A DNA stretch of 7,076 nucleotides from Roseburia sp. CAG:303. Lineage in GTDB: Bacteria > Bacillota > Clostridia > Lachnospirales > Lachnospiraceae. The position numbers and the translations under genes were made by a program. This document shows, piece by piece, positions 1 through 6,397 of this stretch. The notes under the pieces were generated by a model that had not been told where the DNA came from, did not search any database, and saw nothing but the letters and a program-made list of their open reading frames with translations. The DNA lies in assembly GCA_000437755.1 (NCBI GenBank), contig FR900185.1, forward strand, positions 125,117 through 132,192, written 5' to 3'. Numbering within the stretch: the first letter of the stretch is position 1; each line of letters begins with the position of its first letter.

Positions 1-699
1 TGTGGTATATCCCTGTTCCTTCTTAAATCCAAGTTCCTGGAGACCAGCCAGTGTAAATTTAATCATGATAGGCGGACCACAGATAAGAACTGTCGAGTCA
101 ACGGAAAGATTTAATTCCTTTACATAGTTCGGAACAAATCCTACATGTCCGTCCCAGCCTTCCTGCTCACGGTCGATGGTAAGATGTACGTTTACACCTT
201 CCGTCTTTTCCCATTCATCAATGATTTCCTGATAATCAACAAGGTCATCCGCAGAACGTGAACCATATACGATATCAATATTACCATATTCAGAACGTTT
301 GTCACGACAATAGTTAATGACAGAACGAAGCGGTGCAAGTCCGATACCACCTGCGATAAAAATCAGGTTTTTGCCCTTTAATTCAGTATCTACAGGGAAC
401 GGATTACCATATGGTCCACGGATGGTAATCATCTGTCCTACTTCCATCTGATGCAGCCAGTCTGTAAGACAGCCGCATTTCTTAATTGAAAATTCCATAA
501 ATTCTGTATTTGTAGGAGAAGATGTTATGGAGAACATGGCTTCACCTACACCCGGAATAGAAAGCATGGCACACTGTCCCGGCATATGTTCAAATGCTTT
601 TTTTCCATCCGGAGTTACCACACGGAATGTCTTTACATCAGGTGTATCCTGACGGACATCTGTAACAACTCCAACCTTTGGAATTAATACATCATTCAT
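1..699 (-). CDS. flxA: FlxA-like NAD(P)H oxidoreductase subunit, C-terminus cut by window edge
   Basis: This is the FAD/NAD(P)-binding subunit of the Flx-Hdr complex, of the ferredoxin-NADP reductase / sulfite reductase AsrB / PyrK superfamily. It should oxidise NAD(P)H in the cytoplasm and pass electrons to the FlxB/FlxC iron-sulfur proteins. The visible 233 residues begin MNDVLIPKVG. A flavin-binding beta-barrel covers roughly residues 8-100, with FSITSSP at 57-62 and following and GPYGNPFP at 95-102. An NAD-binding domain follows, with IFIAGGIGLAPLRS at 113-126, YGSR at 145-148 and CGPP at 207-210. The frame runs open to the left edge. Family members usually continue for a few dozen residues with a cysteine motif for a [2Fe-2S] cluster, which is not visible here. 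The start shares the A of TAATG with the flxB stop and has an excellent ribosome binding site at 706-714. AsrB and hydrogenase gamma subunits are very similar; the neighbours decide for FlxA. Confidence 0.88.
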   Translation of the reverse strand, partial: MNDVLIPKVGVVTDVRQDTPDVKTFRVVTPDGKKAFEHMPGQCAMLSIPGVGEAMFSITSSPTNTEFMEFSIKKCGCLTDWLHQMEVGQMITIRGPYGNPFPVDTELKGKNLIFIAGGIGLAPLRSVINYCRDKRSEYGNIDIVYGSRSADDLVDYQEIIDEWEKTEGVNVHLTIDREQEGWDGHVGFVPNYVKELNLSVDSTVLICGPPIMIKFTLAGLQELGFKKEQGYTT

Positions 700-1721
700 T
701 AATTGTCACCTCCCAGTGCTTTGATTACTTTTGTGATATTCATGGAGATCGGACACTTGCTGATACAACGTCCGCAGCCAACACATCCGAATTCCCCGTC
801 ATTGTTAATCGGGAAATAGGAAAGCTTATGCATGAATCTCTGACGGAAACGTTCCATCTGTGTCTTTCTGTTTGTTCCATGAGCCATCATTGTAAAATCC
901 TTATACATACAGGAATCCCAGCATCTGTAACGGATAATTCCATGTCCTGTATCATAATCACGGATATCATAACACTGACAGGTCGGGCATACAAAGGTAC
1001 AGGTTCCGCAGCCAAGACAGGACTGGTATAATTCCTGCCACTTCGGGCTGTTGAAGAGTTCCATCATATCCGCACCCTTTAAATATTCCATATCCATGCT
1101 GTTAAGCGGCAGTTTATCCATAATTGCCTTTACTTCTTCTCTCTGTTTGTCAACAGCAGCAGAATCTGCATCTGTAAGCACTGATTTTACTTTTTCTGTA
1201 AGTGCTTCACCCTTTTCTGTCTGAGCTTCCCAGAAGAGTTCATCTCCGACAATCCATGTTACAACATCGCCTTCCGGCTTTGTTGCATCAATGTCAAATT
1301 TATTACAGAAACAGGTTTCTTCCGGTCTGTTACATGCCATGGATACCACAACACCATGCTCTCTTCTTGCTGCATAGAAAGTATCCACCGGATCGGCTAA
1401 ATATACTTTATCAAGAATAGAAAAGCTTCTTGCATCACATGCTCTTACACCAAAGATAACAAATTCCTCTTCTACTCTGGCTGTTTCTTCTACTTCGATA
1501 TTCTTTCCTTCTACTTTGAACTTCATCATGGTTTCGCAGTTTGGAAGGAATGCATCTTTTGCAGACTTTACGGTATGAAGTGCATCCAGACGTACCTTTG
1601 CTTCTTCATCATATGCGTAAAACTCAATCTGTTCGCCCCGCTCGATCGGAAGGTATAATGTATCAACCTCTGAAATTGCCTTGAAAAGCCTGTCAATATC
1701 ATTCATTGAAATCTTAAACAT
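699..1721 (-). CDS. flxB: FlxB-like iron-sulfur electron transfer subunit (AsrA / hydrogenase beta family)
   Basis: A 340-residue soluble iron-sulfur protein expected to carry electrons between FlxA and the rest of the Flx-Hdr complex. The N-terminal part resembles the AsrA / sulfhydrogenase beta family, with the typical FGVRACDARSFSILDKVY at 90-107 and a cysteine-rich patch at C130, C137 and C139. Two [4Fe-4S] ferredoxin motifs follow: C235/C238/C241/C245 (CLGCGTCTFVCP) and C313/C316/C319/C323 (CVGCGRCISKCP). Extra cysteines at 248, 250, 267 and 271 are common in this family and could serve another cluster. The ATG at 1721 overlaps the flxC stop as TAATG and has a GAGGCGGTGA site at 1728-1737, which favours it over the internal Met6. 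No signal peptide or membrane segment is seen. On its own the protein could be called anaerobic sulfite reductase subunit A, but no asrC is present and the hdr context points to FlxB. Confidence 0.85.
   Translation of the reverse strand: MFKISMNDIDRLFKAISEVDTLYLPIERGEQIEFYAYDEEAKVRLDALHTVKSAKDAFLPNCETMMKFKVEGKNIEVEETARVEEEFVIFGVRACDARSFSILDKVYLADPVDTFYAARREHGVVVSMACNRPEETCFCNKFDIDATKPEGDVVTWIVGDELFWEAQTEKGEALTEKVKSVLTDADSAAVDKQREEVKAIMDKLPLNSMDMEYLKGADMMELFNSPKWQELYQSCLGCGTCTFVCPTCQCYDIRDYDTGHGIIRYRCWDSCMYKDFTMMAHGTNRKTQMERFRQRFMHKLSYFPINNDGEFGCVGCGRCISKCPISMNITKVIKALGGDN
706..714 (-). promoter_or_regulatory. Ribosome binding site of flxA, inside the flxB 3' end
   Basis: On the minus strand this reads GGGAGGTGA, a near-perfect Shine-Dalgarno sequence six bases before the ATG at 699. 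It fixes the flxA start and lies within the last codons of flxB, so flxA translation is probably coupled to flxB termination at the TAATG overlap. Confidence 0.85.
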
Positions 1722-2710
1722 TATCTGTCACCGCCTCTCGTATATATAATGCTAGGTTCACAGTCTTCTTTTGTAAACGCTGTCAATGGTCCTGCAGTCT
1801 TATCATCTTCACCTGCCTGGAATTCACCATATAATTCATCCATATCTTTGATGAACTTACGGTTCAGAAGCTGAAGAGGAATGTTCTGCGGACATACCCG
1901 GCTGCATTCACCGCAGTCCGTACAACGTCCTGCTACATGCCATGCACGGATGATATGGAACATATTTTCTTCAAATGTATCTGCATTTACTTTTGCAGCA
2001 ACACCGGATGCGGCATTATCAAATACACATGTTCTGCAGGAACATGCCGGACACACATTTCTACATGCATTACAACGGATACATTTGGAAAGTTCTTTTC
2101 TCCAGAAGTCAAATCTGTCCTGGGAAGTCATCGCTTCCAGTTCAGCTACTTTAGAGAATCTGTCCAGGGATGGTACTTCTCTGTCTTCCTCTTCCGGAAC
2201 AAGAAGTTCATCGTATACCATATGCTTACTTCCCTTACAACACAGGCATCTCTCTAAAAGGACTGACTTTCTGTCACATTCCTGCGTTCCGTAAAGTGTT
2301 TCCGCCTTTACCTTATCTTCTGTTTCTTCAATTGAAAGGATACCGGTAATTCCCTGTTCCTTCATTTTATTTACATCAAGTTTTCCGTGACATGGAATTC
2401 CTAATACATATACCTTTTCACGGTCCACACGATGTTCCTTGATCAGCTGGTTAAAGCTGTAAGTGTCACATGGTTTTAACAAAGCTAATACTTTGCCTTC
2501 GCCCTTTGTTTCATTGATTAAATATTTACTCTGATTTGCACCGCAGAAACCGTCAAAAAGGAAATCATCAAAATTATCACCTTTTTTATAGACCGCTGGA
2601 GTAACATCATAACAGAAGTCACCTGCTTTCCAGCCAATGACACGATCTACGGTTCCGTTCTCAAGTAATTCATTTACTTTCTTTAACAGCAACTCTCTTA
2701 TTTCTCGCAT
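1721..2710 (-). CDS. flxC: FlxC-like iron-sulfur electron transfer subunit
   Basis: A 329-residue soluble protein with two [4Fe-4S] motifs, C210/C213/C216/C220 (CIRCNACRNVCP) and C263/C266/C269/C273 (CTDCGECSRVCP). The N-terminal half resembles F420-reducing hydrogenase / formate dehydrogenase beta subunits: VIGWKAG near 24-30, LLKPCDTYSFNQLI at 77-90 and GIPCHGKLD at 104-112. Further cysteines occur at 145, 155, 157 and 158 (CLCC) and at 223, 225 and 228, so additional cluster binding is possible. Its expected role is to relay electrons between FlxB and FlxD/HdrA. A resemblance to F420-linked proteins does not mean F420 is used, because the FlxA partner has a pyridine nucleotide fold. The ATG at 2710 overlaps the flxD end by 13 bp and has GAGGG seven bases upstream. 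The stop overlaps the flxB start. Confidence 0.83.
   Translation of the reverse strand: MREIRELLLKKVNELLENGTVDRVIGWKAGDFCYDVTPAVYKKGDNFDDFLFDGFCGANQSKYLINETKGEGKVLALLKPCDTYSFNQLIKEHRVDREKVYVLGIPCHGKLDVNKMKEQGITGILSIEETEDKVKAETLYGTQECDRKSVLLERCLCCKGSKHMVYDELLVPEEEDREVPSLDRFSKVAELEAMTSQDRFDFWRKELSKCIRCNACRNVCPACSCRTCVFDNAASGVAAKVNADTFEENMFHIIRAWHVAGRCTDCGECSRVCPQNIPLQLLNRKFIKDMDELYGEFQAGEDDKTAGPLTAFTKEDCEPSIIYTRGGDR
1728..1737 (-). promoter_or_regulatory. Ribosome binding site of flxB
   Basis: On the minus strand GAGGCGGTGA lies six bases before the flxB ATG and within the flxC 3' end. Together with the TAATG overlap it supports the chosen start and translational coupling between flxC and flxB. 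Confidence 0.7.
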
Positions 2711-3150
2711 CGCAGATCCCTCAACTTTCTGTTCTCTCCGAGTTTTGTGATGGTTTCTACAAAATCATTCATTGTCTGTGCGAATTTTACACCTTCTGCT
2801 GCAGAAACCCATTCCACTCTTGTTCTTTCCTTTTCGATTCCCAGATAATCAAGCATGGAGAATAATGTTGTCATTCTTCTTCTTGCATAGTAATTACCTG
2901 TTGTATAATGGCAGTCGCCAGGATGGCATCCACACATAATAACACCATCTGCACCGCGCTGGAATGCTCTTAAGATAAAGAGCGGATTTACACGGCAGGA
3001 ACACGGTACACGGATAATCTTTACATTTGCAGGATAGGAAAGACGATTGCTTCCTGCAAGGTCAGCTCCCGCATAAGAACACCAGTTGCAGCAGAATGCC
3101 ACAATCAATGGAGTAAATTCTTTCTTTTCTTCAACTTCATTTACCTGCAT
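2698..3150 (-). CDS. flxD: FlxD, MvhD-like [2Fe-2S] linker subunit
   Basis: A 150-residue protein of the MvhD family (methyl-viologen-reducing hydrogenase delta subunit). In methanogens MvhD docks the hydrogenase onto HdrA; here it should deliver electrons from FlxABC to HdrA. Family features are clear: FCCNWCSYAGAD at 19-30, VPCSCRVNP at 48-56, and CGCHPGDCHY at 73-82. These supply cysteines C20, C21, C24, C50, C52, C73, C75 and C80, from which the [2Fe-2S] ligands come. The length is normal for a free-standing MvhD. The ATG at 3150 overlaps the hdrA 3' end by 10 bp and is preceded by GGAGGTA at 3159-3165, eight bases away. The gene lies directly after hdrA, matching its role as the partner of HdrA. 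No hydrogenase large or small subunit is nearby. Confidence 0.93.
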   Translation of the reverse strand: MQVNEVEEKKEFTPLIVAFCCNWCSYAGADLAGSNRLSYPANVKIIRVPCSCRVNPLFILRAFQRGADGVIMCGCHPGDCHYTTGNYYARRRMTTLFSMLDYLGIEKERTRVEWVSAAEGVKFAQTMNDFVETITKLGENRKLRDLRCEK

Positions 3151-5126
3151 ATTGCATCTACCTCCGCCATAATCTGTCTATTTGCAAAGCCCTTAAGATC
3201 CATAGCGCCTGATGGACATGTAACCGTACATGCACCACAGCCCTGACAAACGGCTTCATTTACAACTGCAACTCTTCTGGTTTCTCTGATACCATGGTCG
3301 TTGATTTCTTTTGTTACATAATCAATCGCTCCGTAAGGGCATACATTTGCACAGGTGGAACATCCATTACATAAGAGTTCATTGGAATGTGATACACAAG
3401 GATTACATAACAGATGATCTTTTGCAAGAAGTCCGATAACCTTTGCCGCTGCCGCACTTGCCTGTGAAACGGTTTCCGGAATATCTTTTGGTCCCTGGCA
3501 TGTTCCGGAAAGGAATACACCTGCTGTCGGGCTTTCTACAGGACGAAGTTTTGCATGTGCTTCGGTAAAGAAATCATTGGTATCCATACTTGCTGTCAGC
3601 ATAGTAGCAAGAGGTCTTGCGGATTCATCCGGCTCAATGGCAGCTGCAAGAACAACCATATCTGCATCCATATGAATCTGGCTGTTTGCGAGCAGATCAG
3701 AAGCCTGTACCTTTAATACACCATCTTCTTCTGATACCTTTCCAACCATACCTTTGATGTAATGAACACCGAATTCTTCTACCGCACGACGATAAAATTC
3801 ATCAAAGTTCTTACCCGGGGTACGAACATCAATATAGAATACGGTAACATCCACGTCCGGATAATGGTCTTTTACAAGCATTGCATGTTTTGCAGTATAC
3901 ATACAACAAATCTTGGAACAGTAGGATTTATCCCTGCAGGACTGTCCTCTTGAACCAACACACTGTACAAACACAATCTTCTTTGGTTCTTTTCCGTCAG
4001 AAGGACGTAAGAGATGACCCTTTGTAGGACCTGCTGCATTCATCAGACGTTCAAATTCAAGAGATGTTACAACATCCGGACAGTTATTGTAACCATATTC
4101 TTCAAACTTTGTAGGTTTGATCTGGTTATATCCGGTTGCAACTACGATTGCACCATATTCTCTCTCGATGAATTCTTCCTTCTGTTCGTAATTGATTGCA
4201 CCTGCAGTACATACCTTGGAGCAGAGTCCGCATTTTCCTGTCTTCATATAGATACAATCATCCGGATCGATGGTTGCAAGCTTTGGCACTGCCTGCGCGA
4301 ATGGAATATAGATAGCCGGACGGTTATCCAGTCCCATGTTGAATTCGTTCGGGTTCTTCTTGGAAGGACATTTTGTAGTACATTCACCACATCCTGTACA
4401 CTTTGTAGCATCTACATAACGAGGTTTCTGCTTGATGGTAACCTTGAAATTACCAACGAAACCTTCTACTTTTTCTACTTCACAGTAAGAGAAAATCTTA
4501 ACCTTTTCATTTGCTCCTGCATCTACCATCTTAGGTGTCAGGATACAGGCTGCACAGTCAAGTGTCGGGAATGTCTTATCAAGCTGTGCCATCTTACCAC
4601 CGATGGTCGGCTTCTTCTCTACGATATCTACCTCAAATCCTGCATCTGCAATATCAAGTGCAGTCTGGATTCCGGCGATACCACCACCGATAACCAATGC
4701 ACGTTTTACTACAGGACTTTCCATGGATGTCAGAGGTGCATTTAAATGTACCTTTGCGATAGCTGCTTTTCCTAATATAATTGCTTTTTCCGTACCGCTC
4801 TGCTTATCCTTATGAATCCAGGAACACTGCTCACGAATGTTTGCAATCTCTAACATATATGGATTCAGTCCGGCAGCCTGAACAGTCTTACGGAAAGTTG
4901 TCTCATGCATTCTCGGAGAACAGGAACAGATAACAACACCTGTCAGGTTATGCTCTTTGATCGCATCCTTTACGATCTCCTGTCCACTTGCAGAACACAT
5001 ATACTGATAGTCAGTTGCATACACAACACCAGGCTCATGGCTTAAAGCCTCGGCAACGGCTGCAACGTCTACTGTTGCGGCAATGTTACTGCCACACCAA
5101 CATACGAATACTCCAATTCTCTGCAT
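3141..5126 (-). CDS. hdrA: HdrA, flavin- and iron-sulfur-containing electron-bifurcating subunit
   Basis: A 661-residue HdrA, the FAD protein where electron pairs are split in Hdr complexes. In order it shows: an N-terminal domain with CWCGSN (9-14), C44 and CSC (67-69); a thioredoxin-reductase-like FAD fold starting VIGGGIAG (145-152), with EKKPTIGGKMAQLD near 170-183 and C191/C194; an inserted ferredoxin domain with C243/C246/C249/C253 and C291/C299/C302/C306; the conserved QCVGSRG (388-394) and CSKICCMY (403-410); the FAD-closing GTCQGPKDIPETV (541-553); and a C-terminal double ferredoxin domain with C586/C589/C592/C596 and C627/C630/C633/C637. The length is normal and no selenocysteine codon interrupts it. 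I chose the ATG at 5126 because HdrA proteins begin MxRIGVFVCWCG and GAGTGA lies just upstream. A GTG at 5135 would add three residues. Its place between hdrBC and flxD fits electron entry from FlxD and exit to HdrBC and ferredoxin. Confidence 0.95.
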   Translation of the reverse strand: MQRIGVFVCWCGSNIAATVDVAAVAEALSHEPGVVYATDYQYMCSASGQEIVKDAIKEHNLTGVVICSCSPRMHETTFRKTVQAAGLNPYMLEIANIREQCSWIHKDKQSGTEKAIILGKAAIAKVHLNAPLTSMESPVVKRALVIGGGIAGIQTALDIADAGFEVDIVEKKPTIGGKMAQLDKTFPTLDCAACILTPKMVDAGANEKVKIFSYCEVEKVEGFVGNFKVTIKQKPRYVDATKCTGCGECTTKCPSKKNPNEFNMGLDNRPAIYIPFAQAVPKLATIDPDDCIYMKTGKCGLCSKVCTAGAINYEQKEEFIEREYGAIVVATGYNQIKPTKFEEYGYNNCPDVVTSLEFERLMNAAGPTKGHLLRPSDGKEPKKIVFVQCVGSRGQSCRDKSYCSKICCMYTAKHAMLVKDHYPDVDVTVFYIDVRTPGKNFDEFYRRAVEEFGVHYIKGMVGKVSEEDGVLKVQASDLLANSQIHMDADMVVLAAAIEPDESARPLATMLTASMDTNDFFTEAHAKLRPVESPTAGVFLSGTCQGPKDIPETVSQASAAAAKVIGLLAKDHLLCNPCVSHSNELLCNGCSTCANVCPYGAIDYVTKEINDHGIRETRRVAVVNEAVCQGCGACTVTCPSGAMDLKGFANRQIMAEVDAICR

Positions 5127-5184
5127 TTTTTTCACTCTGCTTTCTAAATTTTTTCTTAAATGTTATTTATTGTTTTACTGTCTT
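5127..5184 (-). other. AT-rich hdrC-hdrA spacer, 58 bp
   Basis: This is the longest non-coding stretch of the window. Only 12 of 58 bases are G or C. The transcript strand is purine-rich (many A runs), typical of an unstructured leader. It holds a tiny inverted repeat, TAAAT-AAC-ATTTA, too weak to act as a terminator. A role as an RNA processing site or as an enhancer of hdrA translation is possible but only inferred. I see no clear promoter. Confidence 0.55.
5132..5138 (-). promoter_or_regulatory. Modest ribosome binding site deciding the hdrA start
   Basis: On the minus strand AGAGTGA sits five bases before the ATG at 5126. It contains the GTG at 5135, which would be the alternative start and has only a poor AGAAAG-like site before it. 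The match is weaker than at the other genes here, and hdrA is the only gene not coupled to its upstream neighbour. Confidence 0.5.
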
Positions 5185-5574
5185 TTACTTCTTGAATTTA
5201 CGGAATGCGCTGACAATCGCCTGCTGTGGAAGATTCTCATCCAAAAGTTCCGGAATCTCTTCTGCTTTCAGATAATTCTGATCCTGCTGACGTACTACGG
5301 CAAGTCTTACCGCCTCGATCAGTTTTGCAGGTTCTACGCTTCTCGGACATCTCTGCAAGCATGCCATGCAGCTTAAGCATGTCCAGATAGAATCTGATGC
5401 AAGTAATGGTGCAATGTTTCCTTTGTCTACCATATCTACAAACTGATGTGGATGATAATCCATGGCATCGAAATTCGGACATGTAGCAGAACATTTTCCA
5501 CATTTCATACATTTATTTACTTTTACACCACTGATTCTTTCTAATTCTTCTTTGCTGATTTTATCATTAAACAT
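5185..5574 (-). CDS. hdrC: HdrC, small two-[4Fe-4S] subunit of heterodisulfide-reductase-like complex
   Basis: A 129-residue iron-sulfur protein that wires HdrA to the catalytic HdrB. Two cubane cluster motifs are present: C22/C25/C28/C32 (CMKCGKCSATCP) and C66/C69/C72/C76 (CLSCMACLQRCP). No transmembrane segment is seen, so this is the soluble HdrC type rather than a membrane HdrE-linked form. It is shorter than methanogen HdrC because it has little beyond the ferredoxin domain. Its ATG shares the A of TAATG with the hdrB stop, and AGGAGGT at 5581-5587 lies six bases upstream. Translation is therefore probably coupled to hdrB and could be lowered by the early stop in hdrB. The paired hdrB and the following hdrA make the assignment firm, although the same domain occurs in glycolate oxidase and fumarate reductase iron-sulfur subunits. 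Confidence 0.92.
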   Translation of the reverse strand: MFNDKISKEELERISGVKVNKCMKCGKCSATCPNFDAMDYHPHQFVDMVDKGNIAPLLASDSIWTCLSCMACLQRCPRSVEPAKLIEAVRLAVVRQQDQNYLKAEEIPELLDENLPQQAIVSAFRKFKK

Positions 5575-5580
5575 TACTGT

Positions 5581-5587
5581 ACCTCCT
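5581..5587 (-). promoter_or_regulatory. Ribosome binding site of hdrC, inside the hdrB 3' end
   Basis: On the minus strand this is AGGAGGT, six bases before the hdrC ATG at 5574. Strong pairing here would let hdrC start even without ribosomes arriving from hdrB, which matters because hdrB carries a premature stop. Confidence 0.8.
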
Positions 5588-6133
5588 TTACACCAAGGGC
5601 CTCAGCCAGTAATTCTGTAAAGTAGATAACCGGAAGTTCTGTAACAGCATTTGCCTCTAAGTTGTAACGGCACAATGGACAGGCTGTAATCATACAGTCA
5701 GCTCCCTTGTTTACGGCAGAAGAAACAACCGCTTCGCTTCTGCTCTTTGCTATTTCCTTATCATTTAATGTCTGATATCCGCCGCAGCATTCATTTCTCT
5801 GCGAATAGATAACCGGTTCTGCACCGATTGCGCGGATAAAATCTTCCATAATCTTCGGATTTTCCGGATCATCAAAAGCCATAACCGTACCCGGACGAAG
5901 CAGCAGACATCCATAATATGCTGCAATCTTCTTTCCCTTTAACGGATTTACAACTTTGCTCTTTAAGACATCAAATCCTACTACATCCCTTAACATCTCA
6001 AGATAATGGACTACTTTTGTAGCACCATGATATTCCATGCCGTCACTGGCCATGTAATTATTTACTCTGGAAGCAAATACTTCGTCTGTCTGGATATCAT
6101 AATTTGTTCTCTTGATGACATTATGACAGGCGG

Positions 6134-6171
6134 AACAGAGTGTAAGCAAATCAACAGAGTGTAAGCAAATC
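6134..6171. repeat. Perfect 19-bp tandem duplication inside hdrB
   Basis: Copies at 6134-6152 and 6153-6171 are identical; in the coding sense the unit is GATTTGCTTACACTCTGTT. The matching ends exactly at the unit borders on both sides. The unit encodes DLLTLC of the first HdrB CCG domain. Nineteen is not a multiple of three, so the second copy shifts the frame and produces a TGA at the junction. Confidence 0.97.
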
Positions 6172-6389
6172 CTGTCCCTTGTCCTGTGCCTGTGCAAGTG
6201 CACGCACAGATGAAAGCTTTGTTGCGATTTCATCTGTTGCAGCGGTATATACACCGCCGCAGCACTGCCAGTTTTCTACTTCTTCCATCTCGATTCCAAG
6301 CACCTGTGCAGAACGGATGGCATAATCATTTAATTCTTTCGCTTTTGTTTTAAGCGTACATCCTGGATAGTAACTATATTTCATGCCTG

Positions 6390-6394
6390 CCTCC
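6390..6394 (-). promoter_or_regulatory. Ribosome binding site of hdrB
   Basis: On the minus strand GGAGG lies five bases before the ATG at 6384 and fixes this start. Another ATG at 6396 overlaps the site and is less likely. It falls in the 13-bp gap after the fumC stop, so hdrB is very probably co-transcribed with fumC. Confidence 0.75.
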
Positions 6395-6397
6395 ATC

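Larger units (their letters stand above)
5574..6384 (-). pseudogene. hdrB: HdrB, disulfide-reductase catalytic subunit, frameshifted by a 19-bp tandem duplication
   Basis: HdrB holds two non-cubane [4Fe-4S] clusters in CCG domains and reduces the disulfide (or an analogous acceptor) of the complex. Reading from the ATG at 6384 (MKYSYYPGCT, with GGAGG at 6390-6394), the first CCG ligands are seen at C9, C41, C42 and C77. A TGA at 6151-6153 then ends the protein after 77 residues. The remainder continues in another frame: SACHNVIKRTN, then the second CCG domain with YYGC, ECCGG and ACPLC, down to the TAA at 5574. Removing one copy of the repeat at 6134-6171 joins the two parts into a 263-residue protein with C9, C41/C42, C77/C80 and C152, C193/C194, C229/C232, a normal HdrB length and layout. 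Nothing else is damaged, so the lesion is recent, reversible or a sequence error. As written, no complete HdrB can be made. An ATG-led reading from 6254 is out of frame in its first part and is not a real start. Confidence 0.92.

Noticed and set aside
699..1721. Anaerobic sulfite reductase operon (asrAB)
   Set aside because: FlxB and FlxA resemble AsrA and AsrB, but no asrC follows inside the window and the adjacent flxC, MvhD-like and hdrABC genes match the Flx-Hdr arrangement.
4014..4745. Long plus-strand open frame of 243 codons opposite hdrA
   Set aside because: It is the antisense shadow of the well-supported hdrA gene, rich in Cys, Ile and Thr with no recognisable domain and no good ribosome binding site.
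3141..5126. Selenocysteine-containing or split HdrA
   Set aside because: The frame is continuous with no in-frame TGA, and all expected cysteine motifs are present as Cys.
5150..5170. Terminator hairpin between hdrC and hdrA
   Set aside because: The only inverted repeat has 5-bp all-A/T arms and is too weak; the A run on the transcript strand is not the U tract a terminator needs.
6145..6165. Programmed +1 frameshift at CTC TGT TGA to bypass the hdrB stop, as in prfB
   Set aside because: A +1 shift would be needed, but TGT to GTT slippage is poor, no stimulatory Shine-Dalgarno-like element lies just upstream, and the product would have an insertion in the first cluster-binding motif. The exact tandem repeat explains the shift more simply.
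6155..6254. Alternative ATG start at 6254 for a 226-residue HdrB fragment
   Set aside because: Its first part is the true HdrB coding sequence read out of frame (His/Arg/Leu-rich and without family similarity); it only enters the HdrB frame after the duplicated unit.
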